Assembly (NCBI GenBank): GCA_040382935.1
Contig: JBEIEP010000005.1
Coordinates: 1 to 64,000 of the forward strand
DNA length: 64,000 nt
Reading direction: 5' to 3'
From: JALQUL01 sp040382935
GTDB taxonomy: Bacteria > Pseudomonadota > Gammaproteobacteria > Burkholderiales > Burkholderiaceae_C
Shown: piece after piece, positions 7,679 through 16,791 of the stretch
Position numbering within the stretch: the stretch's first letter is position 1
Layout: each line of letters begins with the position of its first letter
Program-made: the position numbers and the translations under genes
Notes under the pieces: model-generated
Told to the model about the DNA's origin: nothing
The model's input: only the letters and a program-made list of their open reading frames with translations
Database searches by the model: none

Positions 7679-9499
7679 CTACGTCTTTACGCGCAGTTTG
7701 GATTCCAACAACCGGGTCTGGATATCTGCAACCGACATGTCACGAAAACGCTTGGGCAACATACTTCTACGTGAAGTTTCTGACACGGCCAGCAGCTCCA
7801 TGAAATCAATCATGTCACGCTCCTGGGGGGGCATAAAATCTTTGGCAGCGGCGGCAAGTACATCGGCATCTAGCGTGGCACCCTGCCCACGCGCCAGTTC
7901 GATTGCCAGTAGCACCAAGGCTTCTAGGTCAGCGTTCGAATAACCGCTTAAATTGTCGCAAATTGCGAGAAACTCCTCGCGCGGGGCTACACAGGTCTCG
8001 CCGTAACGCGACAGTACCGCCAACATCACCTGCATGCGATCGTCTGAAGATTCACAGTAAAAAAAAGGAATTTTCCGATCCAGTCGACCCGGGCGTTTGA
8101 TGTCGGTATCGAGTTTGTCGGGTCTATTTGTCATCATGACGAACAACACCTGACCGCGGTTCTCGGTTTCTGCCATGAACTCCTTAAGCCGTGCAATTAC
8201 GCGGGAACTGGTGCCATCGTCCCCGCCTTCATTGCCACCGTTTCCGAAACTTCTATCGCCTTCGTCAATGATGACCGCAATAGGACCCATCGCCTTGACT
8301 GTTGCCAAGACCCGCTCAAGGTTGGTCTCGGTGGAGCCCACCCATTTCGAACGAAAATTCTTTAGCGCTACCGCCGAAAGGCCGGCCTCTTTGAGAAAGG
8401 CCTTAATGACAAAGGTTTTCCCTGAACCCATAGGTCCGACCGCCAACAGACCCATTGGGGTCAAAGTGGTGTTTCCATCTTTCAAGTTTTTTGCTATGGA
8501 CAGCAGCTCGGTTTTTATGTTTTCGTGACCACCAACACTGGAAAGTCCATGCTTGGGTTCTATGAACTCAATCAATCCTGCACATTCTTTTTCAATCATT
8601 TCACGCTTGCGAGATTGAATAATGCGAAGGACCTCCGTGTTCGGGTCGTCCATCGGCAGAGCCGCACCAGGCTCTATCAGTTTACGAATCTCAGAAGGTG
8701 TCATGCCTGCCGTAATTGCAGCCAGGGTCGTTGCCCGCGCGTCGGCGTCAGGAGTACCTTTAAGAAGTTGCAAGATCAGGTCGCGACGCGCCGTTTCACT
8801 TATTCCTTGCCCATTTGAACTTGCCAGTATGCTGGCAAGTTGCACCGTCCGTAGGCCCCCGGTGCGCTCAGCAAACAAATTAACCTGTAGTTCAGTGAGT
8901 TTTGGGGCGAAAAATGCCAATACGCTTTTGCGTTGCGGTAGATCGGGCATGGGTACCTCAATCGCCGCAACCTTTGGATTCGACAGAAGCCCTGGATTGA
9001 TCGCACCTAAAGACTCACTCATCAGAATAGTGATGTTGTCCCCTTGGGTTAACTCAGCGTCCAGTGACCAACGATGAAAGGCGAGATAGGTTTGGCGATC
9101 AGACGGCGACATAAACCCCAGTTCCACAGCCGGAAAGAGGGCGTCGGCGTAGGGAGCGATGACCGCAGTACTGCGCTCTGCACGCATTAGCGCCTCTATT
9201 CGATGAAGATCAGACAAAAACTCGGTCTCGCCTAGATTAAGTTCGGTCTTTTGGGCTGTCTTACCATTCAGAAAGCGTACACCTCGTTCTACGCTAACTT
9301 CAACGATGTTTTTCTTGGTCTCATGAAACAACACATTCACCAAGAACGACTGCAAGTTGTACAACTGCCCATCGATCAGGAAGTTATCAAACACATTGCG
9401 GTACAGCACAAAGGTAGACGCCTCTGCCGCAAGGTATTTTTGTCGTAAAGTTTCAGCCCACTTGGGAAGGTCTACCCGTCGTGCAATGGAGTCGCTCAT
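7679..9499 (-). CDS. AAA+ ATPase, last gene of the PspA operon
   Basis: 606 residues. The C-terminal half is a classic AAA domain: Walker A GPMGSGKT (residues 355-362), Walker B VIIDEGD (about 409-415), sensor-1 asparagine in MMTNRP (458), and RPGRLDR (469-475) at the place of the arginine fingers. The N-terminal half (1-320) looks like a degenerate AAA module: an ITILMSESL strand and VAAIEVPMPDLPQR occur at the spacing seen in Ycf46-type proteins but without a Walker A. The start ATG is 21 bp after the stop of the PspA homologue, so translation is probably coupled. By analogy with Vps4 acting on ESCRT-III, it may remodel PspA polymers; that is inference. The Walker A methionine and serine differ from the usual GPPGTGKT. 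Confidence 0.85.
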   Translation of the reverse strand: MSDSIARRVDLPKWAETLRQKYLAAEASTFVLYRNVFDNFLIDGQLYNLQSFLVNVLFHETKKNIVEVSVERGVRFLNGKTAQKTELNLGETEFLSDLHRIEALMRAERSTAVIAPYADALFPAVELGFMSPSDRQTYLAFHRWSLDAELTQGDNITILMSESLGAINPGLLSNPKVAAIEVPMPDLPQRKSVLAFFAPKLTELQVNLFAERTGGLRTVQLASILASSNGQGISETARRDLILQLLKGTPDADARATTLAAITAGMTPSEIRKLIEPGAALPMDDPNTEVLRIIQSRKREMIEKECAGLIEFIEPKHGLSSVGGHENIKTELLSIAKNLKDGNTTLTPMGLLAVGPMGSGKTFVIKAFLKEAGLSAVALKNFRSKWVGSTETNLERVLATVKAMGPIAVIIDEGDRSFGNGGNEGGDDGTSSRVIARLKEFMAETENRGQVLFVMMTNRPDKLDTDIKRPGRLDRKIPFFYCESSDDRMQVMLAVLSRYGETCVAPREEFLAICDNLSGYSNADLEALVLLAIELARGQGATLDADVLAAAAKDFMPPQERDMIDFMELLAVSETSRRSMLPKRFRDMSVADIQTRLLESKLRVKT

Positions 9500-9520
9500 A
9501 AATGTGGGGTTCGCGGTTAC

Positions 9521-10234
9521 TCAAAGCGTTTTTGTGGGTTGGGCTTGGGTTGCTGCGGCGCGCGCTTGCTTAAGCGCATCGAGCTGGGCTTTCGCAGTGA
9601 CACTTCCGCTACTCTGACGAAGTTTATTCAGGCGAACATCTAAGTCAGATTCCCTAAGCTCTGCGCCCAAACTGGCCTGGGCTACCTGGCTCTTTATGTG
9701 CCCGCGCACTGCATCAAGCGCTTGCACTTCAGCATCAACCGACAGTCCGTCGAGCTGGCCTTGTATTTTTAGACGCGCTTGTGCGCTGTGCATTTGCGCG
9801 AGCATGCGATCTTTTTCGGCTTTTAGCTTTTCAATTTCGGTTTTGACATTTGTTAGGGAGTCTTTGGCGTTATCAGCATCCGCAACAGCCTGCTCGGCGT
9901 CCGCACGCAGCTCGGAGATCGTTGCGTCAAGACCATTTTTTTTCTGGATAAGTACGACGGCAAGATCGTCTTGATTGGTGGCCAGCGCTGCCTCGAGGTC
10001 GGCCGCTATGGCGGCCAACTCACGTTCGGCATTTTCTAATCGGGCAGTGATATCTTGCCGCCGTGCAATGATGGCACCGGTTGCGGCCTTCAATTGGGTG
10101 TACTTTTCAATCATGGACGCTATAGCATTTTGGTATGCAATCTCGGGGTGGGCTTTTTCTACATCAGAAACCCATAGACTGACAAAGCCACTCCATAGAT
10201 TGGCAAGGCGGATGAGGATTGAATTACCGGCCAT
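9521..10234 (-). CDS. PspA/IM30 (Vipp1) family protein
   Basis: 237 residues, almost wholly coiled coil. The N-terminal amphipathic helix region (NSILIRLANLWSGFVS), the HPEIAYQNAIASMIEKYTQL segment and EDLA-like DDLAVVLIQKKNGLDATI follow the PspA order, and AQMHSAQARLKIQGQLDGL matches the conserved hairpin. PspA proteins bind stressed inner membranes and form rods or rings of the ESCRT-III superfamily. A strong Shine-Dalgarno (AGGAGA) precedes ATG 10234. No pspB, pspC or pspF is near, so it is not the enterobacterial Psp operon. Its neighbours are an AAA+ ATPase downstream and membrane and periplasmic proteins upstream. Confidence 0.85.
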   Translation of the reverse strand: MAGNSILIRLANLWSGFVSLWVSDVEKAHPEIAYQNAIASMIEKYTQLKAATGAIIARRQDITARLENAERELAAIAADLEAALATNQDDLAVVLIQKKNGLDATISELRADAEQAVADADNAKDSLTNVKTEIEKLKAEKDRMLAQMHSAQARLKIQGQLDGLSVDAEVQALDAVRGHIKSQVAQASLGAELRESDLDVRLNKLRQSSGSVTAKAQLDALKQARAAATQAQPTKTL

Positions 10235-10266
10235 AAAGTTCTCCTAAGTGGACAAAAAGCAATAAA

Positions 10267-11133
10267 TTAAACATTTTTGACGCCAACCATCCTAGGCTTG
10301 GCTCTGTCAATCGGTACGTCTTCCCGGTACGCTCGTTTGGGAGTGTTCACATCAAACAGATCCGACGAATCAAACTCAACTGCAACTTCTTCGGCGATTT
10401 GTAGACGCGATAGCGAGTCTTCTAATTGACTGCCAAGCTCATTGGAATACGGTGCGGTCATCACCAACTGATAGATCTCTTCCAATTTATCAGGCATAGA
10501 AATCAACAACGCATCCAGTGCACTACGGCGCGCAATGAGTCTTCTGGAGCGCTGCAATACATCTGTGTATTCGTTCAGCGCGCTTCTAAGGTGCCGTAAT
10601 TCACCTTCGGGGAGTGAAGGAGTCTTTAGCTGCGCTTCGATGGACGCAATACGAGCGGCGACGATTTGGTCTTTAGCCGTGTCTTTACGCTGCTTGAGGG
10701 TCAGGCTTACTGCACAAAGGTTGAGGTAATCCACCGTAAGATCTTCAAGCTTTTCAATGTCAACCGCCCCCAGAGATGCTCTGGGTTCCGTTGCCGTCTT
10801 GTAGAGGACTTGTACCAAAGAATTCATGTGTTGATAGGTTTCTATCGCGCGTGAATCACCTAGCCTATTGAGTTCGGATAGCAGAGACTGTCGACGCAAA
10901 GTTCTAGCGCGTTCTCTGTTGCCCTGATCGATGGCCCGTTTAAAGGCCGGAAGGCTGGGTATGGTCAAAGCAGCCAAAGCCTCAGCGCCTAAAGCCAAAG
11001 CACCAACCAGCAGTAAGCCATTCCATCCCATAGGAATTGATGCAAAAACACCCATCATGCCTGCGGCCAACATGATCATTTTGTTGGTGGGGTGCCCAAG
11101 AAAAGCACCGAGGTAAGACGTTTTGTTTTCCAC
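10267..11133 (-). CDS. Membrane-anchored helical protein of the PspA operon, unknown function
   Basis: 288 residues, family not recognised. Residues 18-56 form two adjacent hydrophobic segments (MIMLAAGMMGVFASIP and LLLVGALALGAEALAAL) with a short turn, so the protein is a hairpin anchor with both ends on the same side. Residues 65-260 are charged and predicted helical, with heptad-like stretches that could contact the PspA partner. The acidic DSSDLFDV near the C-terminus is followed by a basic tail. It ends 32 bp before the PspA gene and starts 24 bp after the substrate-binding fusion gene, so it belongs to the operon. Confidence 0.7.
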   Translation of the reverse strand: MENKTSYLGAFLGHPTNKMIMLAAGMMGVFASIPMGWNGLLLVGALALGAEALAALTIPSLPAFKRAIDQGNRERARTLRRQSLLSELNRLGDSRAIETYQHMNSLVQVLYKTATEPRASLGAVDIEKLEDLTVDYLNLCAVSLTLKQRKDTAKDQIVAARIASIEAQLKTPSLPEGELRHLRSALNEYTDVLQRSRRLIARRSALDALLISMPDKLEEIYQLVMTAPYSNELGSQLEDSLSRLQIAEEVAVEFDSSDLFDVNTPKRAYREDVPIDRAKPRMVGVKNV

Positions 11134-11157
11134 AGGATGGCTTTAGCAACGACAGAT

Positions 11158-12729
11158 TTACTTTGCAAACCTTTGCCAAATCCGAGAAATTTCTTGCTGA
11201 TCTTGCTCGGACAGAATAGGAATAGGTGTTGACCTGTTCAACGCGGAAGCGCTTGGTACCACCGCTGGATTCGATTTCACGGCATCCGTCATGTATTCAC
11301 CCGCCTTCAGATTGGCGTTGGCATAACCAACAGCGTTTGAAATTTTGGCAATTACCTGGGGGCGCATGAGATAGTCGATAAAAAGATGTGCCTCGCGTTT
11401 GCTCTTGGATCTGGCTGAAATGGCCATTGTGTCTATGGCAAGTAGCCCACCATCCGAAGGTACCCGGTATTCTATTTGACCACGCGCTCTTGACTGCGCC
11501 TGCACCGCATCACCCGAGAACCCCACGCCTAAACAAATTTTGCCAGTCGCTAAAGCGTCAATGAACTGGTCGGTTGAAACAACCTTGACGATGCCCGAGA
11601 TGCCATCTAGCACTTTTGCTGCTGTAGCGATTGATTTTTTGCCGTCCCATTTTCCAGCGCCGCCGGCCATTGCAGCTAATGGAACAATCTCGTTCGCAGA
11701 GTCGACGACACCCACTCCACAGGCTTGGAGTTGTCGCGCAATTTCGGGATTAAACACAGTTGAAAGGGAGTCTACGTTGTGTCCGGGTAGAAATTTACCG
11801 ACCAATTTGGGATTCCAAGCGATGCCAACGGTGTACCACATATAAGGCAGGCTGTAGCTACCATCCCGGTCCCACGAGCGTAGGGTTGCCTCAACACGCG
11901 GATCAATATTGGCCAAATTTTTCAGGCTGGCTTTGTCCAGCTTGCTGAGAAGTCCCTTGGTGGCTAATGCGGGTACGGCATTTGCGGTAGGAAAAACAAC
12001 ATCGTAGGAAACCCTTTCTGAGCCCATTTTGGCTTGTAGATCAGCGGTATCGGAAAAAGTGTCATAGATGACGCGGATACCTGTTTGTTTCTCAAAATCT
12101 AATAACACGCTTGGCTCGATATAGTCGGGCCAGTTCAAAATCCTGACCGTGTTTTGGGCTTTGCTTCCTACTCCGTTTACCGCGCGCCGCAAATTCATTA
12201 ACACCGTCGAAGTGAGTAGGCCATCCACCGTAACCCCTTGAGACTCCTGAAAGGCTTCGGTTGCAACCTGGGTTTGTGGGCCGAAAGTACCATCGAACGG
12301 ACCAGGGTTAAAACCTAGCCGGGTGAGCAAAATCTGCGATTCGCGTAAGCCTGTGGCGTCGACTAATTTTTCGCGCCCTTTGTAATTTCCAGTCGACCAA
12401 TTTTGTGTTGTCCAAATAACGCGTCGTATCGAATTTATCAGGCCATCGGTGACTTGGTTGCTTGGGACCAGCCCGTTCTTGCTAGTAAATGCTCGGATCG
12501 CCTCTTGAGTGGCGGGTGTCATCAGGCCACTTGGAGTCTCCTTTAGCAGCCCGATTCTGGCCAATAGGCGCTGCGCAGTCTCCACCTTCGAGCTCTTAAC
12601 ACCAGATATGGGGGCTGCATCAGCCTTTGGTGGTGTCGCCTCAGTCCCAAAAACAAAACCTTGTGCTTGGCTGGCAGCAATCTGACCAATGTACAGGACA
12701 GCAAGTACACCTATCGTTCGGAGCTTCAT
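11158..12729 (-). CDS. Periplasmic peptidoglycan-binding / polyamine-type solute-binding fusion protein
   Basis: 523 residues. A signal peptide (1-22, ending ASQAQ) is followed by two peptidoglycan_binding_1 domains, residues about 48-105 (TAQRLLARIGLLKETPSG) and 128-183 (ILLTRLGFNPGPFDGTFGP). From about residue 193 a PotD/PotF-like solute-binding protein begins (VRILNWPDYIEPSVLLDFEK, then GSERVSYDVVFPT and LPYMWYTVGIAWNP). This fusion of cell-wall anchoring to a spermidine/putrescine-type binding protein is unusual, and no ABC permease or ATPase gene accompanies it, so it probably senses or holds a ligand in the envelope rather than feeding a transporter. Third gene of the leftward operon. 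Confidence 0.85.
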   Translation of the reverse strand: MKLRTIGVLAVLYIGQIAASQAQGFVFGTEATPPKADAAPISGVKSSKVETAQRLLARIGLLKETPSGLMTPATQEAIRAFTSKNGLVPSNQVTDGLINSIRRVIWTTQNWSTGNYKGREKLVDATGLRESQILLTRLGFNPGPFDGTFGPQTQVATEAFQESQGVTVDGLLTSTVLMNLRRAVNGVGSKAQNTVRILNWPDYIEPSVLLDFEKQTGIRVIYDTFSDTADLQAKMGSERVSYDVVFPTANAVPALATKGLLSKLDKASLKNLANIDPRVEATLRSWDRDGSYSLPYMWYTVGIAWNPKLVGKFLPGHNVDSLSTVFNPEIARQLQACGVGVVDSANEIVPLAAMAGGAGKWDGKKSIATAAKVLDGISGIVKVVSTDQFIDALATGKICLGVGFSGDAVQAQSRARGQIEYRVPSDGGLLAIDTMAISARSKSKREAHLFIDYLMRPQVIAKISNAVGYANANLKAGEYMTDAVKSNPAVVPSASALNRSTPIPILSEQDQQEISRIWQRFAK

Positions 12730-12789
12730 GATGATTACCTTATTGGGGCTGGGGTGTTGAAAAAACCTAAGGGCTGTGGCGCGAGGCGT

Positions 12790-13263
12790 TCATTTGTTGG
12801 TTGAAAAACAGATGTTCCCACGCGACTGCGCAAGTTGAAACAGTTGTGCTGACGCATCAAGACTTGCGGGTATACCACCCTGGCCCCTGAGCGTCATCTC
12901 ACCGAGGAGGCAGGCGGCAGCCCCGCTCCCCTCACGCGTGGCGATTTCTAGGTGTTTGCGCGCTTCGTCTAAGTTACCACTTGCCATGAGCCGTCGTCCG
13001 GTTTCGTAGGCACCGCTAACTCTATCCGGCGTCGGTTCTTTGACAGGTGCTGCATCCGCCGCAGGAGCGGGTGCATTGGCATTTTGAGGAGGCCTAGCCG
13101 AAGGCTCTGACGCTGTTGAACCGGGTAGAAATTGCTTCTTCCACGTTGCTACGTCAATGCCACTTACACGCTCCTTTAACACGAGGTGCCAAACCACAGA
13201 GGCCATGGCACCCACCACGGCTAAACCAATGATGCCTTTTGAAAGTGGAGTCAAATTTGCCAT
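12790..13263 (-). CDS. Membrane-anchored Sel1-like repeat protein
   Basis: 157 residues. One transmembrane helix near the N-terminus (GIIGLAVVGAMASVVWHLVL, residues about 9-28) is followed by a Pro/Ala-rich linker (45-75) and a helical pair with Sel1/TPR character: a LMASGNLDEARKHLEIA helix, then GSGAAACLLGEMTLRGQGG. The topology suggests a single-pass protein with the repeats in the periplasm. Exact family not recognised. It begins 13 bp after the first gene of the operon; a 60-bp gap separates it from the solute-binding fusion gene. Confidence 0.7.
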   Translation of the reverse strand: MANLTPLSKGIIGLAVVGAMASVVWHLVLKERVSGIDVATWKKQFLPGSTASEPSARPPQNANAPAPAADAAPVKEPTPDRVSGAYETGRRLMASGNLDEARKHLEIATREGSGAAACLLGEMTLRGQGGIPASLDASAQLFQLAQSRGNICFSTNK

Positions 13264-13276
13264 ACGCTTACTCTGA

Positions 13277-13939
13277 TCATGGGTTTGGTCGGGAATTAAA
13301 CTGAATGGTCAAACGTTGAAATTGCGCGATGAACCGGTTGATTTTTGCCACGTCGCTCGTCATGGTCTGACGCGCAATGCTTAAACGTGCCTCATGGCCT
13401 TCGCGCTCTTTCTGTGTGCGCTGCAGTTCTCGTTCAATTAAATTTTGTAGCTCGGCAATTTGCTGCTGTATGTCGCTCACCACTTTGTCTTGGTGGCTAC
13501 TCAATGCGTTCAAATTCGTTTGAACCTCTCGCTCGAATTCCTGGTGCATTTCCTCTAAATTGGTGCGATGCAGAGTAAGGGCATCAATTTTTTTGCTGGC
13601 GTCGGCAAGAACATCACCGATAGACCAAGAATCATCTGCGACATCCATGGCCCCTATAGCAATTTGGCGATTGGCCTCGTCCATCGTACTTAAACCATCG
13701 ATGAGTCGCAGCAATCTTTCGGCGGGAAAAGCTGCGGACGTGAGGCCATACTGCGCATACACCTGTTGAAGGTCCAACCCCTGTGCATCGCTATCGGCAA
13801 CTTCGTATGCAACGGCTGACGGATTGGCAAAATCAGCGGAATGATAAGCAGTTGTCGACACCGCACTGGCCGAAACGTCGCTGGACGGCTCGGTTGTGAC
13901 AAGTCCGGCTCGCTCTAAAAATTTCAATAAACCCTTCAT
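13277..13939 (-). CDS. Coiled-coil protein, first gene of the PspA/AAA+ operon
   Basis: 220 residues, family not recognised. Residues 1-95 are mixed; residues 110-190 are a long amphipathic helix with heptad spacing (KKIDALTLHRTNLEEMHQEF onward). No signal peptide and no membrane segment, so cytoplasmic. AAGGG lies 8 bp before ATG 13939, which supports the start. Being first in the operon with strongly coiled-coil architecture it could be an adaptor for the PspA homologue; this is inference. The divergent uvrD gene starts 220 bp away. Confidence 0.65.
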   Translation of the reverse strand: MKGLLKFLERAGLVTTEPSSDVSASAVSTTAYHSADFANPSAVAYEVADSDAQGLDLQQVYAQYGLTSAAFPAERLLRLIDGLSTMDEANRQIAIGAMDVADDSWSIGDVLADASKKIDALTLHRTNLEEMHQEFEREVQTNLNALSSHQDKVVSDIQQQIAELQNLIERELQRTQKEREGHEARLSIARQTMTSDVAKINRFIAQFQRLTIQFNSRPNP

Positions 13940-13998
13940 CGCAAACCCTTTGGATAATTATTGCACAGTTGGGATTACCGCCTATGGTACATGGGGGT

Positions 13999-14018
13999 AG
14001 TCGAAACTTTGATTCGAC
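13999..14018. promoter_or_regulatory. Inverted repeat between the PspA/AAA+ operon and uvrD
   Basis: GTCGAA (14000-14005) and TTCGAC (14013-14018) form a perfect 6-bp inverted repeat with a 7-bp spacer in the 220-bp divergent intergenic region. It could be an operator; the regulator is unknown. Confidence 0.3.
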
Positions 14019-14159
14019 CTGCGTGAGTTATGAGAAAAAAATAGAATGTTTGAAGGTTTTGCCATACCTTGGCAATTCCGCCGTATGGGGCATCTTTTCT
14101 CATGGCTCAAACTTAAGCAGCAGCAGAGATTTTCTACCCCCTTGTTCCTACAATACGCC

Positions 14160-16667
14160 ATGTTCCCACAAGCCCCCACTGCCGCTCCTGCATCGCTGTT
14201 TGACCAGCAAAGCCACGCCTCCCCTCTTTTAAACCACCTCAACCCCGAGCAGTACGCCGCAGTGACCCTGCAAAGCGGCCATGCCTTGGTGTTGGCGGGT
14301 GCGGGGTCCGGCAAGACACGGGTTTTGACCACGCGCATTGCCTGGCTGTTGCAAACGGGCGAATGTTCGCCGTTTGGGATTTTGGCGGTCACCTTTACCA
14401 ACAAAGCCGCCAAAGAAATGCTGACCCGCTTGGGGGCTTTGATACCGGTCAATTTGCGTGGTATGTGGATTGGCACCTTTCATGGGCTGTGCCATCGCTT
14501 TTTACGCACCCACCACGTGGCGGCCAACCTGCCGCAGAGTTTTCAGATTTTGGACACCCAAGACCAGTTAAGCGCCGTTAAACGCCTGTGCAAGCAAATG
14601 GGCGTTGACGATGACCGCTTTCCGGCCAAACAGGTGGCTTGGTTTATTTCGGCCTGCAAAGAAGAAGGGCACCGCCCCGACGATGTGGCGGCGCACGACC
14701 CGGACACCCGCAAAAAGGTGGAGATTTACCGTGCCTACGAGGAGCAATGCCAGCGCGAGGGGGTGGTGGATTTTGGTGAACTGATGCTGCGCAGCGTTGA
14801 GTTGCTGCGCCGTGACCATGCTCTGCGCGAGCATTACCAACGGCGTTTTAGGCACTTGTTGATTGACGAGTTTCAAGACACCAATCGCTTGCAATACGCT
14901 TGGATTAAGTTGCTGTCTGGACGCTCAGAGTTGGACCAATACCGCGCCTCGAATGGCGAGGGACCCAAGCACCCCGCCAGTGCCGTGATGGCGGTGGGTG
15001 ATGACGACCAAAGTATTTACGCGTTTCGTGGCGCACGTGTGGGCAATATGGCTGACTTTATTCGGGAGTTCAGCCCCGTTTCGCAAATCAAACTTGAAGA
15101 AAACTACCGCAGCTACAGCCATATTTTGGACTCGGCCAATGCGCTGATTAGCCACAACAAAACCCGCTTGGGCAAAAACCTGCGTACCCGCCAAGGCCCC
15201 GGTGAGCCAGTGCGGGTGTTAGAGATGCCCAGTGATTTTTTAGAGGCACAGTGGCTGGTTGACGAGATCACCACGTTGACCCGGGGCAGTGCCGAGCAAC
15301 CGGCCATCCCCAAAATCGAGACGGCCATTTTGTACCGCTCCAATGCCCAAAGCCGGGTGATAGAAACCGCCCTGTTTAACAACGGCATTGCCTACCGGGT
15401 GTATGGTGGTTTGCGTTTTTTTGAACGCGCGGAAATCAAACACGCCCTGGCCTATCTGCGCCTGTTAGAAAACCCCCGAGACGACACCAGCTTTTTGCGT
15501 GTGGTTAATTTTCCGCCACGCGGCATTGGTGCGCGGTCGTTAGAGCAATTGCAAGACAGCGCACGTGGGCTGGGCTGCGCATTGGTGGATGCGGTGAGTG
15601 CGATGGGCGGCAAGGCCGGTGGCAATCTAATGGCCTTTGTGGGCAAGCTGGATGTGCTGCGCGAGCAATCGGCTGGCCTGACCCTGCGCGAAATCGTGGC
15701 CCTGGTGTTGCAGCACAGTGGCTTGCTAGAGCACTACAAACTCGAAAAAGAGGGTGCGGACCGCCTAGAAAACCTTGGGGAGTTGTTGAACGCAGCCGAG
15801 AGTTTTGTGTCTTTGGAGGGGTTTGGACGCCACGCGGAGGGCTTGCCAAGCGCCGTAGCGACCCCCGGCAACGCGGCCGTCCCATTGCCACTGGGTAACA
15901 ACGCCGTGGATGACGCGGCCGCTACCGATGAACCCACAGGCGAAACCATGTCGCCATTGGCCGCTTTTTTAAGCCACGCCTCCCTAGAGGCCGGTGACAA
16001 CCAGGCCCAGGCCGGGCAGGATGCGGTGCAATTGATGACGGTGCACGCCGCCAAAGGGCTGGAGTTTGATGCCGTATTTATTAGCGGCTTGGAAGAGGGC
16101 CTGTTCCCGCATGAAAACTCCATCACCGATTTGGGCGGGCTGGAAGAAGAACGCCGTTTGATGTACGTGGCCATTACCCGCGCGCGCAAGCGCTTGTACA
16201 TGAGTTTTTGCCAGACCCGTATGCTGCACGGGCAAACCCGCTACAACTTGCGTAGCCGCTTTTTAGACGAGTTGCCCGAGGGGGCGTTGAAATGGATTAC
16301 CCCCAAATTTCCGGGATTTAGTAGCCCCTCCACGGGCGCGGGGCAGGGGGGTTATGGCGAGAGGCGCTACGGTGGTGCTTATACCGGCGGTGCCAACCCC
16401 ACCCAAGCGCCCTGGTACGCCAACAAGAGCGGCCCAGCGGTGCGTGATGTGCCCAAAGATGCCTTGGCCCGCCAGGTGAGTGCCACCACCAGCAACGATA
16501 CGGCCTTTGCACTGACTGCGGGTATGCAGGTGTTTCACAACAAGTTTGGCGAGGGCAAGGTGCTAACCCTGGAAGGCGCAGGTGCCGACGGCCGTGCCCA
16601 GATCAACTTTAAACGCCACGGCATTAAATGGTTGGCGCTTAGCGTTGCCAAGCTAACACCGCTGTAA
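14160..16667 (+). CDS. uvrD: UvrD/Rep-type ATP-dependent DNA helicase
   Basis: 3'-5' superfamily 1A helicase used in nucleotide excision and mismatch repair. Motifs in order: Walker A AGAGSGKTRVLTTR, DEFQDTN (Walker B), GDDDQSIYAFRGA (motif III), ENYRS (IV), TVHAAKGLEFDAVF (V) and YVAITRARKRLY (VI). The product is 835 residues, longer than E. coli UvrD (720), mainly through a variable 2B-region insert around residues 590-620 and a Gly-rich linker before the C-terminal Tudor-like segment (HNKFGEGKVLTLEG). ATG 14160 is chosen; the frame is open upstream to 14046 but that part does not resemble UvrD. PcrA or Rep is the alternative name. Confidence 0.93.
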   Translation: MFPQAPTAAPASLFDQQSHASPLLNHLNPEQYAAVTLQSGHALVLAGAGSGKTRVLTTRIAWLLQTGECSPFGILAVTFTNKAAKEMLTRLGALIPVNLRGMWIGTFHGLCHRFLRTHHVAANLPQSFQILDTQDQLSAVKRLCKQMGVDDDRFPAKQVAWFISACKEEGHRPDDVAAHDPDTRKKVEIYRAYEEQCQREGVVDFGELMLRSVELLRRDHALREHYQRRFRHLLIDEFQDTNRLQYAWIKLLSGRSELDQYRASNGEGPKHPASAVMAVGDDDQSIYAFRGARVGNMADFIREFSPVSQIKLEENYRSYSHILDSANALISHNKTRLGKNLRTRQGPGEPVRVLEMPSDFLEAQWLVDEITTLTRGSAEQPAIPKIETAILYRSNAQSRVIETALFNNGIAYRVYGGLRFFERAEIKHALAYLRLLENPRDDTSFLRVVNFPPRGIGARSLEQLQDSARGLGCALVDAVSAMGGKAGGNLMAFVGKLDVLREQSAGLTLREIVALVLQHSGLLEHYKLEKEGADRLENLGELLNAAESFVSLEGFGRHAEGLPSAVATPGNAAVPLPLGNNAVDDAAATDEPTGETMSPLAAFLSHASLEAGDNQAQAGQDAVQLMTVHAAKGLEFDAVFISGLEEGLFPHENSITDLGGLEEERRLMYVAITRARKRLYMSFCQTRMLHGQTRYNLRSRFLDELPEGALKWITPKFPGFSSPSTGAGQGGYGERRYGGAYTGGANPTQAPWYANKSGPAVRDVPKDALARQVSATTSNDTAFALTAGMQVFHNKFGEGKVLTLEGAGADGRAQINFKRHGIKWLALSVAKLTPL

Positions 16668-16791
16668 ACCATGCTGGCACGGTGGGCCGGTTGGGGTTAG
16701 TGTGGGCTATACAAGCGCCCAACATTTGGCACACTATGGCCCTTAGGTTATTACAACCATCATCGTTACAGCGTACTTGGGAGCGATCAGC

